A stretch of 64,000 bases of DNA from Syncephalastrum monosporum B8922. Taxonomy: Eukaryota > Mucoromycota > Mucoromycetes > Mucorales > Syncephalastraceae. The DNA lies in NCBI GenBank assembly GCA_000697355.1, contig JNEN01001275.1:186001-250000 (forward strand), in the 5' to 3' direction. Each line of letters starts with the position of its first letter. The stretch's first letter is position 1. The position numbers and the translations under genes are program-made. The notes under the pieces were generated by a model. It saw nothing but the letters and a program-made list of their open reading frames with translations. It did no database searches and was not told where the DNA came from. This document shows positions 45,853 to 57,077 of the stretch, piece by piece.

Positions 45853-46995
45853 CTATATCTCTACTGGCGGAGGTTCAGCCGGAGTGGGCTTGGAGGTGTC
45901 TGGGCAGATAACCGCGACCGGCGATCCCATGATAACATGAGACGATGAGGCTGACGACAATGCCGGTGTCACTCTAATGGATATCGCATCGTCACTAACG
46001 CCTGCACCAGTGTCGACATCGTTGTCAGTGGGGAGAGGAAAGCAACAAGGCATTTGATCAGGATTAATTGTGGTGGATGATGCAGAGTACCGCGTGGCGA
46101 AGAGGAGCACAGAATAGGCACATAACCAAATCCAAAGGTGCACGTCCTCTCTGAAGAGGCTGGGCGGGTTGTAGAGAGGTGATCCTGACACTAAATCGTA
46201 GGCATCAATGCCAATGGCCACGCAAATAGAAGCAGGAAGGGAAGCCGCCTTGTTCGTGAGGTCGATGCATCGCTGCGACGAGTAAAGGAGGGCAATGACC
46301 AGCTGGTCAAAGCAAGCGCTGGTCAATTGAAAGAGAGGTGCGGCAATGAGTTCGAGAAAGATTGAGACGGTCAAGGCAGCATCACAGATCATACGAATAG
46401 CAAGGACGATGGCGATAGAGCACACGTAAAAGAAGAGCACGATGCGGCAGCCACCGTATAGGTGCTTGTTCATAGCGGCGCCATAGCACGTCCCTACACA
46501 AGCAGCACTGAAAACAGCTACTGAGAAGAACAGGAGCCTTTTGGAGATGATAGCCCATGGCATGGCAGCCGCAAGCCGCGCAAACGAGAAAAGGACTTCG
46601 GCAAGGACGAGAGGGATCAGTGCTGACAGCTCCAGGATCACGTGCACGGCGACAACCGTCCAGCGCCCAATGAAAATGGATAGTTCAGTCGTCATGGAGC
46701 AGACGAACGAGAACAGGAGGAGCACCTGGTGAAAGAGATCGTAGTAGTAGGTAACGCTGGCGATGAAAGCCTCGATCTGCTGATCCCGACGACGATCGGC
46801 AATCTTTTGATAAAACTGGGGTGAATCGAGCCAGGCCAACGAAGCTTGCATTATGGCGTCGCGTAGGCGGGTCTCTGCAATTTCTTCTGGCGAGGACGAA
46901 AAGCGCCGCTTCTGAGAGTCGTGCTCAGGAGCACCGAGCATAGGAGAGTTGGTTTTAAAGGTGGAAGGCGTGTTAAGCTGCTGTCGAGCGCGCAT
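45853..46995 (-). CDS. Multi-pass membrane protein of unknown function, 380 aa
   Basis: No family recognised. A single uninterrupted frame, rare in this window. The first 80 residues are hydrophilic and helical (SSPEEIAETRLRDAIMQASLAWL, FYQKIADRRRDQQIEAFIAS), then five to six hydrophobic segments follow (around YYYDLFHQVLLLFSFVCSM, VVAVHVILELSALIPLVLA, LLFFSVAVFSAACVGTCYG, IVLFFYVCSIAIVLAIRMI, SIFLELIAAPLFQLTSACF, LWIWLCAYSVLLFATRY), then a soluble Ser/Pro/Asp-rich tail ending PAEPPPVEI. No signal peptide. The uniform codon use and open 1.1-kb frame argue for a real gene. Possibly endomembrane; function open. Confidence 0.7.
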   Translation of the reverse strand: MRARQQLNTPSTFKTNSPMLGAPEHDSQKRRFSSSPEEIAETRLRDAIMQASLAWLDSPQFYQKIADRRRDQQIEAFIASVTYYYDLFHQVLLLFSFVCSMTTELSIFIGRWTVVAVHVILELSALIPLVLAEVLFSFARLAAAMPWAIISKRLLFFSVAVFSAACVGTCYGAAMNKHLYGGCRIVLFFYVCSIAIVLAIRMICDAALTVSIFLELIAAPLFQLTSACFDQLVIALLYSSQRCIDLTNKAASLPASICVAIGIDAYDLVSGSPLYNPPSLFREDVHLWIWLCAYSVLLFATRYSASSTTINPDQMPCCFPLPTDNDVDTGAGVSDDAISIRVTPALSSASSSHVIMGSPVAVICPDTSKPTPAEPPPVEI

Positions 46996-47950
46996 GTCGA
47001 AGAAAGAAGATCTAAAGTTCAGAAGGAAGCATTGACAATGTGCGCCCAGGATTTATGGAGAGTTTGGAGCTCAGACCGGTGTCGTTGTCCAGAAAATGGC
47101 TCTGGGCGCGTTCACCTTTTAATTCCATGGGCGTCTTGAACTGCAGCACCGTTTATATAGAAAGTATCAATGGCGGTCTCTCCGGTTTATGTGGACCTGA
47201 ATAAGGTACATGAAACATATCCTATTGGGTATGTTTTACTCTGCGCAGTAAAAATCGCGTAGATCTATGAGGATTTCAGTAGACATGGTTTCTTGTCCCA
47301 CCCGTACTCTGCATCATCTAGTGATATGCGGCAACAAACGTGGAAAGCCTCACTCGAAAATTACATATGAAACAGCAGCAAAAAAAAAAAAAAACCGCCA
47401 AAGTGTCTGTATTGTTTCGTTATTGCGAGACATTGCAGCCTCATCCGCTCCCCAGACGTCAATATAAGTTGAGACTGCCTCGCACATCTACACCATGGTG
47501 ATAGACAATTTGTCAAAGTTTAAATACATGTGGAAACTACCCATGAATTCTGTCTCGCATCTGCACCGATTTACTAATATCATATGGGTTACGGAAAAAA
47601 GAATAAACACGGAAAAACAGGCAGCATAAATATATACGCTTGGTGGCCTTGGTTACGGACCAGTCGTCATGCCAAATGTACGTTCGATACACATTCCTAT
47701 AATATCGTCTTCAATCGATGCATACTATCTGTATAGAACCTCGCTGTCTGTGAGTCTCGATTCAGTTGCATGCGAACAATCTAACATAACATGCTGCTTC
47801 CCAAAGTATCGCGATGTTCTGACCGTGTCTAAAGAACCCATTACAGTAATACCGAATGTTTACGACGCAGTGGAAGATACTTTAAAGGAGTGGTGTTACG
47901 AGGCAGCAGAAAAGAGAAACGGTTTATGTAGATATTTCGCAGGTGATGAT
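46996..47950. other. Intergenic (promoter of the membrane protein, 3' end of SDH4)
   Basis: 955 bp, AT-rich with an A run at about 47381-47393. The + frame that begins at 47669 overlaps the last SDH4 exon on the other strand and has no family resemblance, so it is treated as a shadow. No gene. Confidence 0.5.
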
Positions 47951-48620
47951 CTAAGCGGTCCACATGCGGGCAAGGAACTCGGTCAAGCCAATATCGTTCG
48001 TGTTGAACTGGTAGCAGCCAACCAGGACACCGGCCGTGCTCGCGTACAAGAGACCGTTCATGACCTTGCCCAAGACGGGAGCCTTGCGCTCGTTGAAGTA
48101 ATCTATGGATTATAATTGTCAGTTGTTGCTGTTCCCACGATGACACACGCTGAATCAGCATACCGGTAATGCACGCATCGAAACCTAAAGGGCCACCATG
48201 AGTGAGTACACTTGGCTTTACAATAGTATCTGGTTAACATACCAATGTGCACGTGGAGAGGGACAACGACGCCAAGGAGGGTGTCGAGAACGGGAGACGC
48301 GCCCAAGGTCAGCTGAGTCGCGAGCAAGGGGATAAGGGCGATGGAGGCACCACGCTCGAGATCCCAATGGTAAGAGCCATGGAGACGATCAGGCTTCTGT
48401 GTTGACACGGCGCTGTTCTTGGCAGCAACAGCTGTAGTAATGAACAAGTGAGATTAGACCCTATAGTTAAAAGTGGTGCTTGCGAGGGAATCGTAGTCAT
48501 TAGACGAGTGAATGAGCCAGACTTACACGAGTGAATCTTGACAAGACCCATGGGCTGTTGACGAGCCACGAGACGAGCAGTGGAGCGGAGCGTAGGCGCA
48601 GCAAGACGGAGCGATGCCAT
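47951..48620 (-). CDS. SDH4: Succinate dehydrogenase membrane anchor, cytochrome b small subunit (CybS), 151 aa
   Basis: Anchors complex II in the mitochondrial inner membrane and helps form the heme and ubiquinone sites. Four exons: 48620-48527, 48431-48243, 48184-48164 and 48102-47951, all GT-AG, in frame throughout (456 nt). The N-terminus MASLRLAAPTLRSTARLVARQQP is an Arg-rich mitochondrial targeting peptide. The core is HGSYHWDLERGASIALIPL, three hydrophobic helices, and the family signature HVHIGFDACITDYF with the heme-ligand His and the DY pair; the signature is cut by introns on both sides of a 21-nt exon that codes FDACIT. NDIGLTEFL lies near the end. Length is normal for the family after cleavage. 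Confidence 0.94.
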
Positions 48621-50372
48621 TGTTAGAGACTGAGAGAGTGGGGAGTGGGTAACGGTACGTCGGGCGTAAACACACACAGGCCTGGCTTGTCCTCTCTGCC
48701 CCGCCTCTGGCGGCTACCTCCGGCTCGTATTTCAAACGCCGCATGTCTTCCTTGTTCCTCCCATGTGATAGGCGTGATGACGTCCATACTTCCCGGTGAA
48801 CTGAACAATTTCCTAATTAGGCACCTCAACTTACTGGAGACCTCGAACCATTTTTTTCCTATGCCGTTGCTTCTGTTGATCGTTCGTTTTTGTTTCCTTC
48901 ACATAAACGACTTCGTACGTCCTTTATGATGGGCCTTTTTCCGCGCCGCTTCAAACGAAGGAGATGCACCTAGTGAACCGCTTAGGGCGGCTGTTGCAGA
49001 CGAACCCGATCCCGCAAATGGAGGTAGAGACGGCATAGCACAGGACTAGCACTCCCGTGGCCAGGACGGTTGCAGTGGAGGCACTGAGAACAGATCTGCG
49101 CTCGTCGTTGCTTCATAGCATGGATCATCTCGGCGGGAGATAGCTAACTTGGCTGAGATAGAGTGCTGCGTGGCGTCTCTTCTTCCACCCCGGAAGAGGA
49201 TAGCGGCGTCGTTTCCGGGTTTCCGAGTTACCAGCGGCGGTAGACATATAAAAATGAGATCCTCGTGCTGCTTATCTTTTATCTACAATGGAGTATATCA
49301 TACTCTGCTTCGCTTCTTTGTGGTCGTCCTGCTCGACCTCATCGTCATCCTCTTCGGGCTCTTCGGGAAGCGCATGCTTTTTTCTGTAAATAACTGATGT
49401 ATTTATCGCCGTGATGTTGACTCGGCGTACTGTAATGAAGTTTATCTTTTCTTCATCAATGATTTAAATGGACAATAATGGAAGTGTATAGGGTGACTGC
49501 AGCGGAAAGGATGACAACTGAATAAAACAACAAGAAAGATGTCCTGATGTCCTATACAGGCCTTTTTAAACGATTAAATGCATGATAACAACCTGATTCG
49601 ATGCTTCTTTGTTGGTCCGGTATATGTCTGCATAGAAGGGCAAGCGAGACATACAAATATAAAGATAAACTGATGATTGCAGAGAAAAAAAAAAAGAACC
49701 CGCCATAACTCTCTGGTGCACCCTCCGTGCCCCCGTCTCCCAAAATAAATCAATAGAATGAAATAAAAAGTCTCAGTCTTTGTGGTTGCTCCCTTGCTCC
49801 TTAGTCGCTTCTGTCAGGATCTTCTCGCGCTTTCACGAGACAAAGAATTCTCGACTCCGAGTGAGATATCTAGAAAAACCTGCTTCTTTGCCAGTGGAAG
49901 GTATGGTATGCGAAATGATACACAAAAATAAACAAAGTTTCCATTGCAGTCGAAAGGTAAATAACCTTCAGTGGTAGTGTTTGTTGAAAGAAACAGAAGG
50001 GATATAAAAAGGACTCATGCAGGGACTCACCTTTTTCGTTGAGCGACGGTTGGGCTGGCACCATCGGCAGAGAGAGAAGACGACTCAAGGATCTGCATCT
50101 TTTTGTTTTTTCTGTGTATTCGGAATGAGTTCACCTTTTCCACGAGTGCACCTGGGATAGGGCGAGGGACATGAAGAAACATCCATTCTATTTCTATACT
50201 CGAGTTCATGTGACTGAGTTTGATTTCCTCTTCACTTAGGTCCATGGAAAGAGAGAATAAGGATTATTGCATTTACTTTCGTTCTTTATTCCGTCTTTCC
50301 ACTGGCGACAACAACATTATATTGTTCGCCTCACAAGAAGCGATATACATTGACGTCCACTGAATTTTGCAG
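48621..50372. other. Gene-poor region upstream of the PKA gene
   Basis: About 1.75 kb with the SDH4 promoter and presumably the first exon(s) of the PKA gene, which I could not place. Short frames (for example 49149-49397 + and 49552-49743 -) show no family resemblance. A small minus-strand frame near 49120-49000 contains a CSQCLHCNRPGH zinc-knuckle-like string, too short to call. Confidence 0.45.
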
Positions 50373-51902
50373 ACTTCCACAAGATTCCGCTGCGTTTCAT
50401 CTCCACCGTCGCCTCGCTCTTCCTGAGGCGACCGCCGCCCTCGACGGCTGCACAAAACCGAACGAGTGAGCATCCAGACGACCGCCCGCATTCTTCCTCC
50501 ATCACCTTTCGATCGTCCGTCACTCTCCATGCCTCGACAGCAGGCAAAAAGTCGAGCATTGAGCAGAGTGATGCGACCACCAACAGCTCAGTCGAAGACG
50601 ACTCTTTCGGTCATCTCCTCGTGGAATGGCATCGACGCACACCCGTTTTTGACCCTCACCCTGACCTGAATATCACCGATTTTGAGCTCCTGGATACTCT
50701 CGGTACATACCCATTCATATTTGCTTCTCGCTCGCCTCCATTCGGTTTGTTAAACAAAAGGGAATTCAGGGACCGGAACTTTTGGGCGTGTCTATCTTGC
50801 ACGGCATGAAAAAGACCAGAGCTATCGTGCCATTAAAGTCCTGAAAAAAGCCGAAGTCGTGCGCCTCAAGCAGGTGGAACACATCAACAGTGAGCGGCAG
50901 GTCCTTTCCCTCGTCAATTTCCCTTTTATTGTACAACTGTGAGTACTTTCTCTTCTTATTCTCTGAATTTGTTTAGAGGGTCTGTGGTACCATGGCCCTG
51001 AATTTTTACCTTTTTTTGCTTTTTTTTTTTTTTTTTTTGGTTATTTGTTCTCTCTACATATGCTCATGTGCCTGTGCAATAATTAGTTTCTGCACGTTTC
51101 AGGATACGCATTCGCTATACATGGTGCAGGAATACGTCATTGGAGGCGAATTGTTTCGACACCTCCGAAAGGCAGGCCGCTTCTCCAGTCAAACCGCTCA
51201 ATTCTATGCCGCAGAAGTCGTGCTGGCCATCGAGTACGATCCTTTTTCTATATCCTGCTTGTCCAGCTCTATTTTAATAATTACATGACGCACTGACCAT
51301 GCGTTTCTAGGTATCTGCATGGCAAAGATATTATTTACCGTGATCTGAAGCCCGAGAACATCCTGCTGGATTCCCAAGGCCATATTCGCATCACGGACTT
51401 TGGGTTTGCCAAAAAGGTGACAGACCGAACGTGGACGCTGTGCGGCACGCCCGAGTACCTTGCACCCGAAATCATCCAAAGCAAAGGCCATGGTAAAGCC
51501 GCCGACTGGTGGGCACTTGGCATATTATTCTTCGAAATGCTCGCTGGTTATCCGCCCTTTTACGATGACACCCACGTCGGCACCTACGAACGCATCCTGG
51601 CAGGCAAAGTCCGGTGTCCGCGCCACTTTGACAGTGCGGCCAAAGACCTCGCCAAGAGCTTGTTGGTGGTCGACCGGACACGACGCCTGGGCAACTTAAG
51701 AGGGGGAGCAGATGACATCAAGAATCATCGCTTCTTTCGCGGAACGGATTGGCGTGGGCTGCTAAATCGAACGGTGCGGGCACCTTTTGCTCCCTCTCAT
51801 TCCACCGAGTACGATACGAGTAACTTTGAGAAATATCCTGCAGAGAAACCGCAGGATCATCCCAAAGGAGATCCGTACCGCCACCTTTTTGTAGACTTCT
51901 AA
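50373..51902 (+). CDS. cAMP-dependent protein kinase catalytic subunit (5' end not located)
   Basis: Ser/Thr kinase of the AGC family, the effector of Ras/cAMP signalling. Exons seen: up to 50702, 50770 to about 50940, 51087 to about 51236, and about 51311-51902. The kinase core is complete: GTGTFGRV P-loop (made across an intron), AIKVLKK (Lys), [25 protein letters not shown], the activation loop [14 protein letters not shown] with its phospho-Thr, DWWALGIL and [11 protein letters not shown]; the AGC tail ends in FVDF at the very C-terminus, the PKA hallmark. The first visible exon is open from 50354 but has no ATG in frame, so the start must lie in an upstream exon, joined perhaps at the acceptor TTTTGCAG (50366-50372). 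The N-terminal part before the core is Ser/Asp-rich ([13 protein letters not shown]). Confidence 0.9.
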
Positions 51903-52212
51903 CATATCCCTATCCCTAGAGATCGATTTCCCTCAAACATCTTTCTTCCCTGTATTTATTTAAATCAATTCTCTCGACATCATCAATGACGTTCATTCTT
52001 TTTGCTGGCTTGTATATCTCCTGGGTAAAGATCCATAATGCACATAGACTGTGGCTCGCAAGTATGTTTGACGTGTTAGTGAATTAAGTGTCACAACAAG
52101 TGATCACGCTGCCACTGATTACCACGGCCGACGCGGACACCGCGCACGAAAGGGACAAGCGATTCCTATTTCGACAAAAAGTAAAGAATCATCGTGTGCC
52201 AATTGCGCGAGA

Positions 52213-52697
52213 TTAGCCACGACTCTGGTCTTGACAAGTATAGCCGCATTCACTCTCGAGTTGCCAAGAAGAGGCAGTCGTTTGAGGACTGAATAAAGCT
52301 TTGCGGGCTAAACGAAGCAAGCTTTGGGAAGGGTTATTCAACTTTTTATCAAGCAGACCAACGACGGACCATGGGTTCGTTCCTGATATAGCTGCCTCAA
52401 TCTCTTTCTTATGGGAGTAGTAGAACCAGTTCGCCGAATTGATGTGCCATACAATAGCTCGAAAATCATGGCTCGCCAAGAGAGCTGACCTGCATGTTTG
52501 CCGTATTTCCATCCCATCAAGGAACCTTTCAGGGTCGACTGAAACAGCAAATAGAGAAGGCACACAACCCCAGCCAAGGTACGTTTACCAAGCCTATAGT
52601 GAATGCTTGGAAGCGAGCATATTAGACAAGATGGCCTGTAACAAAACACATCAAAAATGTCCCAGACTGGATCAGTGGCAGGGTCAAAGCAACGCAT
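52213..52697 (-). CDS. Possible two-exon small gene, function unknown
   Basis: Two frames join through a well-formed 50-bp intron on the minus strand (GTAAACGT donor at about 52585, TTTGCTGTTTCAG acceptor at about 52536), giving ..SIHYRL-VDPERFLDGMEIRQTCRSAL.. and about 145 residues to a stop at 52213. The second part (ASHDFRAIVWHINSANWFYY, NPWSVVGLLDKKLNNPSQSLL) looks protein-like. No family is recognised and the first exon is doubtful: a strong TTTTGTTACAG acceptor inside it suggests another upstream exon. It may be a gene remnant. Confidence 0.25.
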
Positions 52698-54069
52698 GTT
52701 ATTATAAAATGGAAAGAGTATGAAAGCGTACTTTATTAAACTTTAACAAAACTCGCGCTCTACTGCTAGTTCTTACTCATGCCCCGTCTCTACAAGACAT
52801 TAACATCATACTTACATATAAGAGTGTCTCTGTGCCGTCTTACCACAGTGGTTATCACCATGGTAGTACGTTGCCCAGGAAACATCGCGTGGAGATGGAC
52901 ACTCATCGTTTCCCTTCGCTTCCCTTCTTGTTTTCCGTGTTGGGAAGGACCTGTCCAGCAGGAACGAACTCAGTCACGGCGCTCCCCAGAGCCTGGGCCT
53001 GCAATCCCGGGGTGCTCCTTTAGCGGTTTATACTCAGAGGGACGGAGGAAGTGGGGATGAAGAACGGAAAAAGTACTTTGACAAAAAATGATCCTTCCTA
53101 ACGATGCTGGATGACAGGGGTCTGACAGTGAAAAAAAGCTCCTGCAGCCAATGATGTGTTGCTACATCAAAAACTTTTTACGTTCTCACGTGCAGAAAAG
53201 GCGCAGCACCCAGTCTGTCTTTTGGAAGGAGGACCATGACAGCGTGGGCGATTAGAAAAGGTGGAAAAAAGCTCGAGAGATGCAGTGAAAGGCGGAAGGT
53301 CTGTGCGCATGTGAAGTTAAAGTGGAGATGCAAAGCACCTTCATGATTTTGTAATAGAGTGAAACAAATTAGCGCAGAACAGTGTCAAAGTCATTTACAT
53401 AACACTGTACTTTACTTTCCTTGCATCCGGAGCCCTCCGTTCGCTCGTAGTGCCCTTATTGCTCGTACCCAGCAATAGCCTTGCGGATGAAGACATTCAG
53501 CTCACAATATAGTAAGAATGCTACTCTCCGGAAATGTACTTCCTATGGTGCGCGCCCCAAATACTTATTGGCATGGGGAATGTTTTAACGGTTGTTTCGG
53601 CCACCGAGCGACTAGGCTAAAAAGTCCCAAACGGGGAAAGAGGAAGGGAGAGGAAGCGAAGAGGAATTGGAGAGGAGGAAAAGGCGCGAACGAAGGAGAA
53701 GACAGGAGGAGAAGCGAGGAAGAAGACGACCAGCTGAGTCACCAGAAGAAGGTTAGTGCTACCCAAGAACCATGTACTCTTGACGCGACAACTTACTAAC
53801 ATGTACACCAGTGCAATTGAGGCGGGCAACTGGTGGCAGAGGGACTTTGGGGAGAGAGGGCGCCGTGATCTATGTTGCGCTTATTGGTCTATACTTGTAG
53901 TCAGAATCATTTGAATGTACTTGCCGTGAGGAGGACTTGACCAGAGTAAAGAAAAAAGAAGAAAAGTAGACCTGGGAGAAAACATTCGTCTTTTATGAGA
54001 CAGACTCACATCGATGGACTTCCATGCGATTGCATAAACCGCGTCTGCCAATGGGAAATAGAACGCAGG

Positions 54070-54145
54070 AAATAAAGACCTTGATGAAGATTGACATCAA
54101 AAATTTTCGCGTTTCAGAGGATTCAGGGGCCTACTTTGCTCTCAC
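54070..54145 (-). repeat. tRNA-like fragment, copy 2
   Basis: Shares ATTTTCGCGTTTCA, GATTCAG and CTACTT (+ strand) with 45001-45090, and AGACC.TGATGAAGATTGAC with copy 3. The short stem TGATG/CATCA is present around AAGATTGA. It lacks complete tRNA arms. Confidence 0.45.
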
Positions 54146-54164
54146 GCGCATCGCGTTTATCGAA

Positions 54165-54250
54165 GGACACAGGAAAAAAGACCCTGATGAAGATTGACGT
54201 CAGGTACCGTTTCAAAATGGTCTACTTTGCCAGACGCCCTGAAGGGAATT
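54165..54250 (-). repeat. tRNA-like fragment, copy 3
   Basis: About 100 bp from copy 2, same orientation. On the + strand it begins AAAAAAGACCCTGATGAAGA, so on the minus strand it ends in a T run. The stem is TGATG/CGTCA, one base changed from copy 2 with a G-T pair kept. The shared ACTTTGCC block and a short deletion in the middle show common origin with the other two copies. Confidence 0.45.
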
Positions 54251-54687
54251 GGACCCAGGTCTCCAGTACATGCTTACGTAATTAGTTACAGGACAAAAGT
54301 ATTTTATATATATGATGATACATGAGTGGCCGGCCAAGGACATGGTCTTACGCCAAAGTTTGCCTTAGCCTACTGGCAAGAGCTTAATAAAGAGGTAGCT
54401 TGAACTTTCTACTCTGACATTATTTAGTCCGAAAATCGTTCATAGGCTAATAAGAAATGTCACACACAACTTGGATTAGGCGACTATCAGAGAGGGTCGT
54501 GTATAACACAAAATCATATTTAGCGGGCATTGTCGCTAAGCTGATACAGTTGCACGTACATATACTATGCACATAATTGATAATCAATTGCTATTATTTC
54601 TATAGTCAAAATAACTAGTTTACAGCTATGGCGACAAACGGACAAATGCACACGATAGACTGCACAAGGCGCTGTTTCTCGGTATAA

Positions 54688-57077
54688 TTAAATGCAATAC
54701 TTGGCAAAATTTGACTTTTGTGAACCACTGCTATGATGCATCATGAGCAAACCGCCCGCCGCTTCGCCCGCCGCAGCCTGACGTGCGGCTCGCCGAAATG
54801 TGCTGCTGCGATCGCTTGTGTTTCTTTTCATGAGGAGAGGAGACGGGGTTCGGTTGGTGTTTTTGGCGGCGGTAGCATGGATCTCGTCTGGCATACGAAG
54901 CGATTCATGTGAGCCGCAACGTACTTTGAGCATGGGTGCAATTTTCACCTTTCGGGACACATCAACGCTGGATGAAGTCGAGGATAGGCTGCCACCAGAG
55001 TCGAGCTTTTGTTTTTCATCCATGTCCCTATTTCGCTTTTCTTGCTGCTTTGGAACGGGTGCGCTTGGATCGAATGGTCCAGTGTAAGGTGCGCCTGTCA
55101 TGAGTGGATGGCGCAGCGCTTGCGCAGGAGTCCATCGTTTACTTGGATCTAACTGTAATAGGCCTTTACAAAAGTCGGCTATCGCATGTCGCTGTTCTTC
55201 TGAGGAGGGAGGGCCATATGCGCTATGTCTCTTCGACGTGTGGTGATGTAGTATGATATTCTCAAGGTCCGTATGGGAGAAATACTTTTTTCCAAGTAGC
55301 TCGGTCGTGCCTTGTTCCTGGCTGTATTGTTGAGCACTCTTTAGCTTGTAATCTGGCAATTTTCCATTTCCGGTAACTTGGTTAAAGTATCGCCCTGTAT
55401 TTCTTGCACGTTCAAGCATAGAATGCGGGGGAACGCTTCGCACATCGTTATTAGAAACTGCTCGAGGATGTGTGAACTAGTTGAATACATACCCAAGCAT
55501 CTCTGTGATGCGTCTAAGCTGATCGTATTCGGAGCTTCCGGGAAAGATAGGGATACCCAAGTAGAGCTCGGCAACGACGGCACCAGTTGACCACATGTCA
55601 ATCTCATACGAGTAAGGGAGACCTAGAATTACCTCGGGTGATCGGTAGAAACGCGACTGGATATAGCTGTACATTTGCTTCGACTCTTGGCATGCGGAGC
55701 CAAAATCGACAAGCTTGACGCCGGGTTTGTCGACTCTACAACACTGTGAGCCAATGTAATTTTTTGTGACTCCTGCAGACATACTCCTTTAGCAATATGT
55801 TTTCTGGTTTAATATCACAGTGAATGATTTTGGCCGATCGCAGCAACACAAGGGTCTCGAGTAACTGTTTGCTAATGGTTTGGACAAGTGGTAGAGGCAA
55901 GCCTCTGAACCCATTCTGACCCAAGAGCTCGTAAAGATTCACTGACAACAGCTCCAGAACGAGACACAGATGATTCTTGTGATCAAAGGTGTCGTGCAGC
56001 GTCAGAAGCGAGTGGCGTTGGTCACGTGGGACACGGCGGTATAACTTATATTCTGTAAGTGAGCTTATTATTAAGAAAGATCTATAAAGTCTTACGCGTT
56101 TTAAAATTTCTGCCTCCATTTTGCTTTGCTTCCGGAACGCCAGCTTGTTTTTTATAACCTTGATGGACATGAGCTCACCGGTCCGGATGCGCTGGCACTT
56201 GACGACCTGACCGAATGTGCCGTGGCCCAATAGATCGACGACCCGGTACCTTTCGGAAGACACAAAGTCACATGAGATGGGGCGTCATGACATAGATAGT
56301 AAAGACCAAGGATAATAATTTGTACATACTGATGGTCGTTTTCACCCAAAATGTCATGAACCCGGAGGATATAATCACAGTCTTCATTATCGTAGCCATC
56401 GTTCTTAGCGGGTTCACAAGGCTTCGTTAGTGTCCTTTTCGGATTACGCTTCTCAGGCGAGTAAAGAAATTCTGGGTCTTTCCGTTCAAATGTTGTCAGC
56501 AGATTCACGGTCAGTGCACGCAAGACCCTAGACTGATATGGAAACCGACATATAAGCTGATGGTGATCTCCTAGACACACGATATATGCATATATGCATA
56601 TATATGTGTATATATATTCTTATTACCCCGGTGCGTGGATCCTGAGGTGGGATGGACACTATGGAGTAAGATCCGCTGTTACTTCGTGTGGGTCTCTGAA
56701 AACCTGGACGCGTTACGGGGGTGGGCGCGATCCAAGGATAGTCATCATGTGGTTTTTGGCGGGCTTTTGCTGCTGCTTTTATCGGCATTGTTACGGATGC
56801 TAAGACAGGTTGCTTAAGCAGTGCACACATCTATTACAGAACAGAGGATAACTATACCTTGTTTCTGCATTAAGGAGGGCCTGCGCGGATGGGAATCTTT
56901 GTTTTCACTATTAAAATTGATAACAAAGGCTCTGCTGCTCTGGTAGGAGGAGCTCTTCAAGGAGGGACGAGTCGGTTGTGGTGTCTCCTTCAAGGAAGGC
57001 GTCCTGGAGTGAATGAGCTCCGAATCGCTTTGCGCGAGGACAGGCATGTAGTAAAGCTGAGGATGAGAAGGATTCAT
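54688..57077 (-). CDS. YAK1: Yak1-type DYRK family protein kinase
   Basis: Dual-specificity kinase that restrains growth when PKA activity falls. The Yak1 pre-kinase signature is clear: [49 protein letters not shown] and [10 protein letters not shown], leading by splicing into [18 protein letters not shown]. The kinase core has IKVIKN (Lys), [59 protein letters not shown] with the autophosphorylated second Tyr and the Arg, and [15 protein letters not shown]. The tail is basic and Ser-rich. First exon taken from ATG 57077 ([14 protein letters not shown], a Ser/Pro-rich N-terminus); ATG 57128 and 57224 are in the same frame. Seven or more introns; one uses the acceptor TATAAG (56046-56045), and one near the N-terminus contains an (ATATGC) microsatellite (about 56586-56620). 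Confidence 0.9.

Larger units (their letters stand above)
51903..54687. other. Gene-poor region of 2.8 kb
   Basis: Between PKA (+) and YAK1 (-). It contains one weak two-exon candidate (52213-52697, -) and two tRNA-like fragments (54070-54145, 54165-54250). A purine-rich GAGGAA block lies at 53630-53755. No other gene is supported. Confidence 0.45.

Noticed and set aside
47669..48115. A 148-codon + strand frame
   Set aside because: Overlaps the last SDH4 exon on the opposite strand; no family resemblance.
53518..53799. A 93-codon + frame rich in Lys, Glu, Arg and Gly
   Set aside because: Produced by a purine-rich simple-sequence block (53630-53755); no domain or conserved start.
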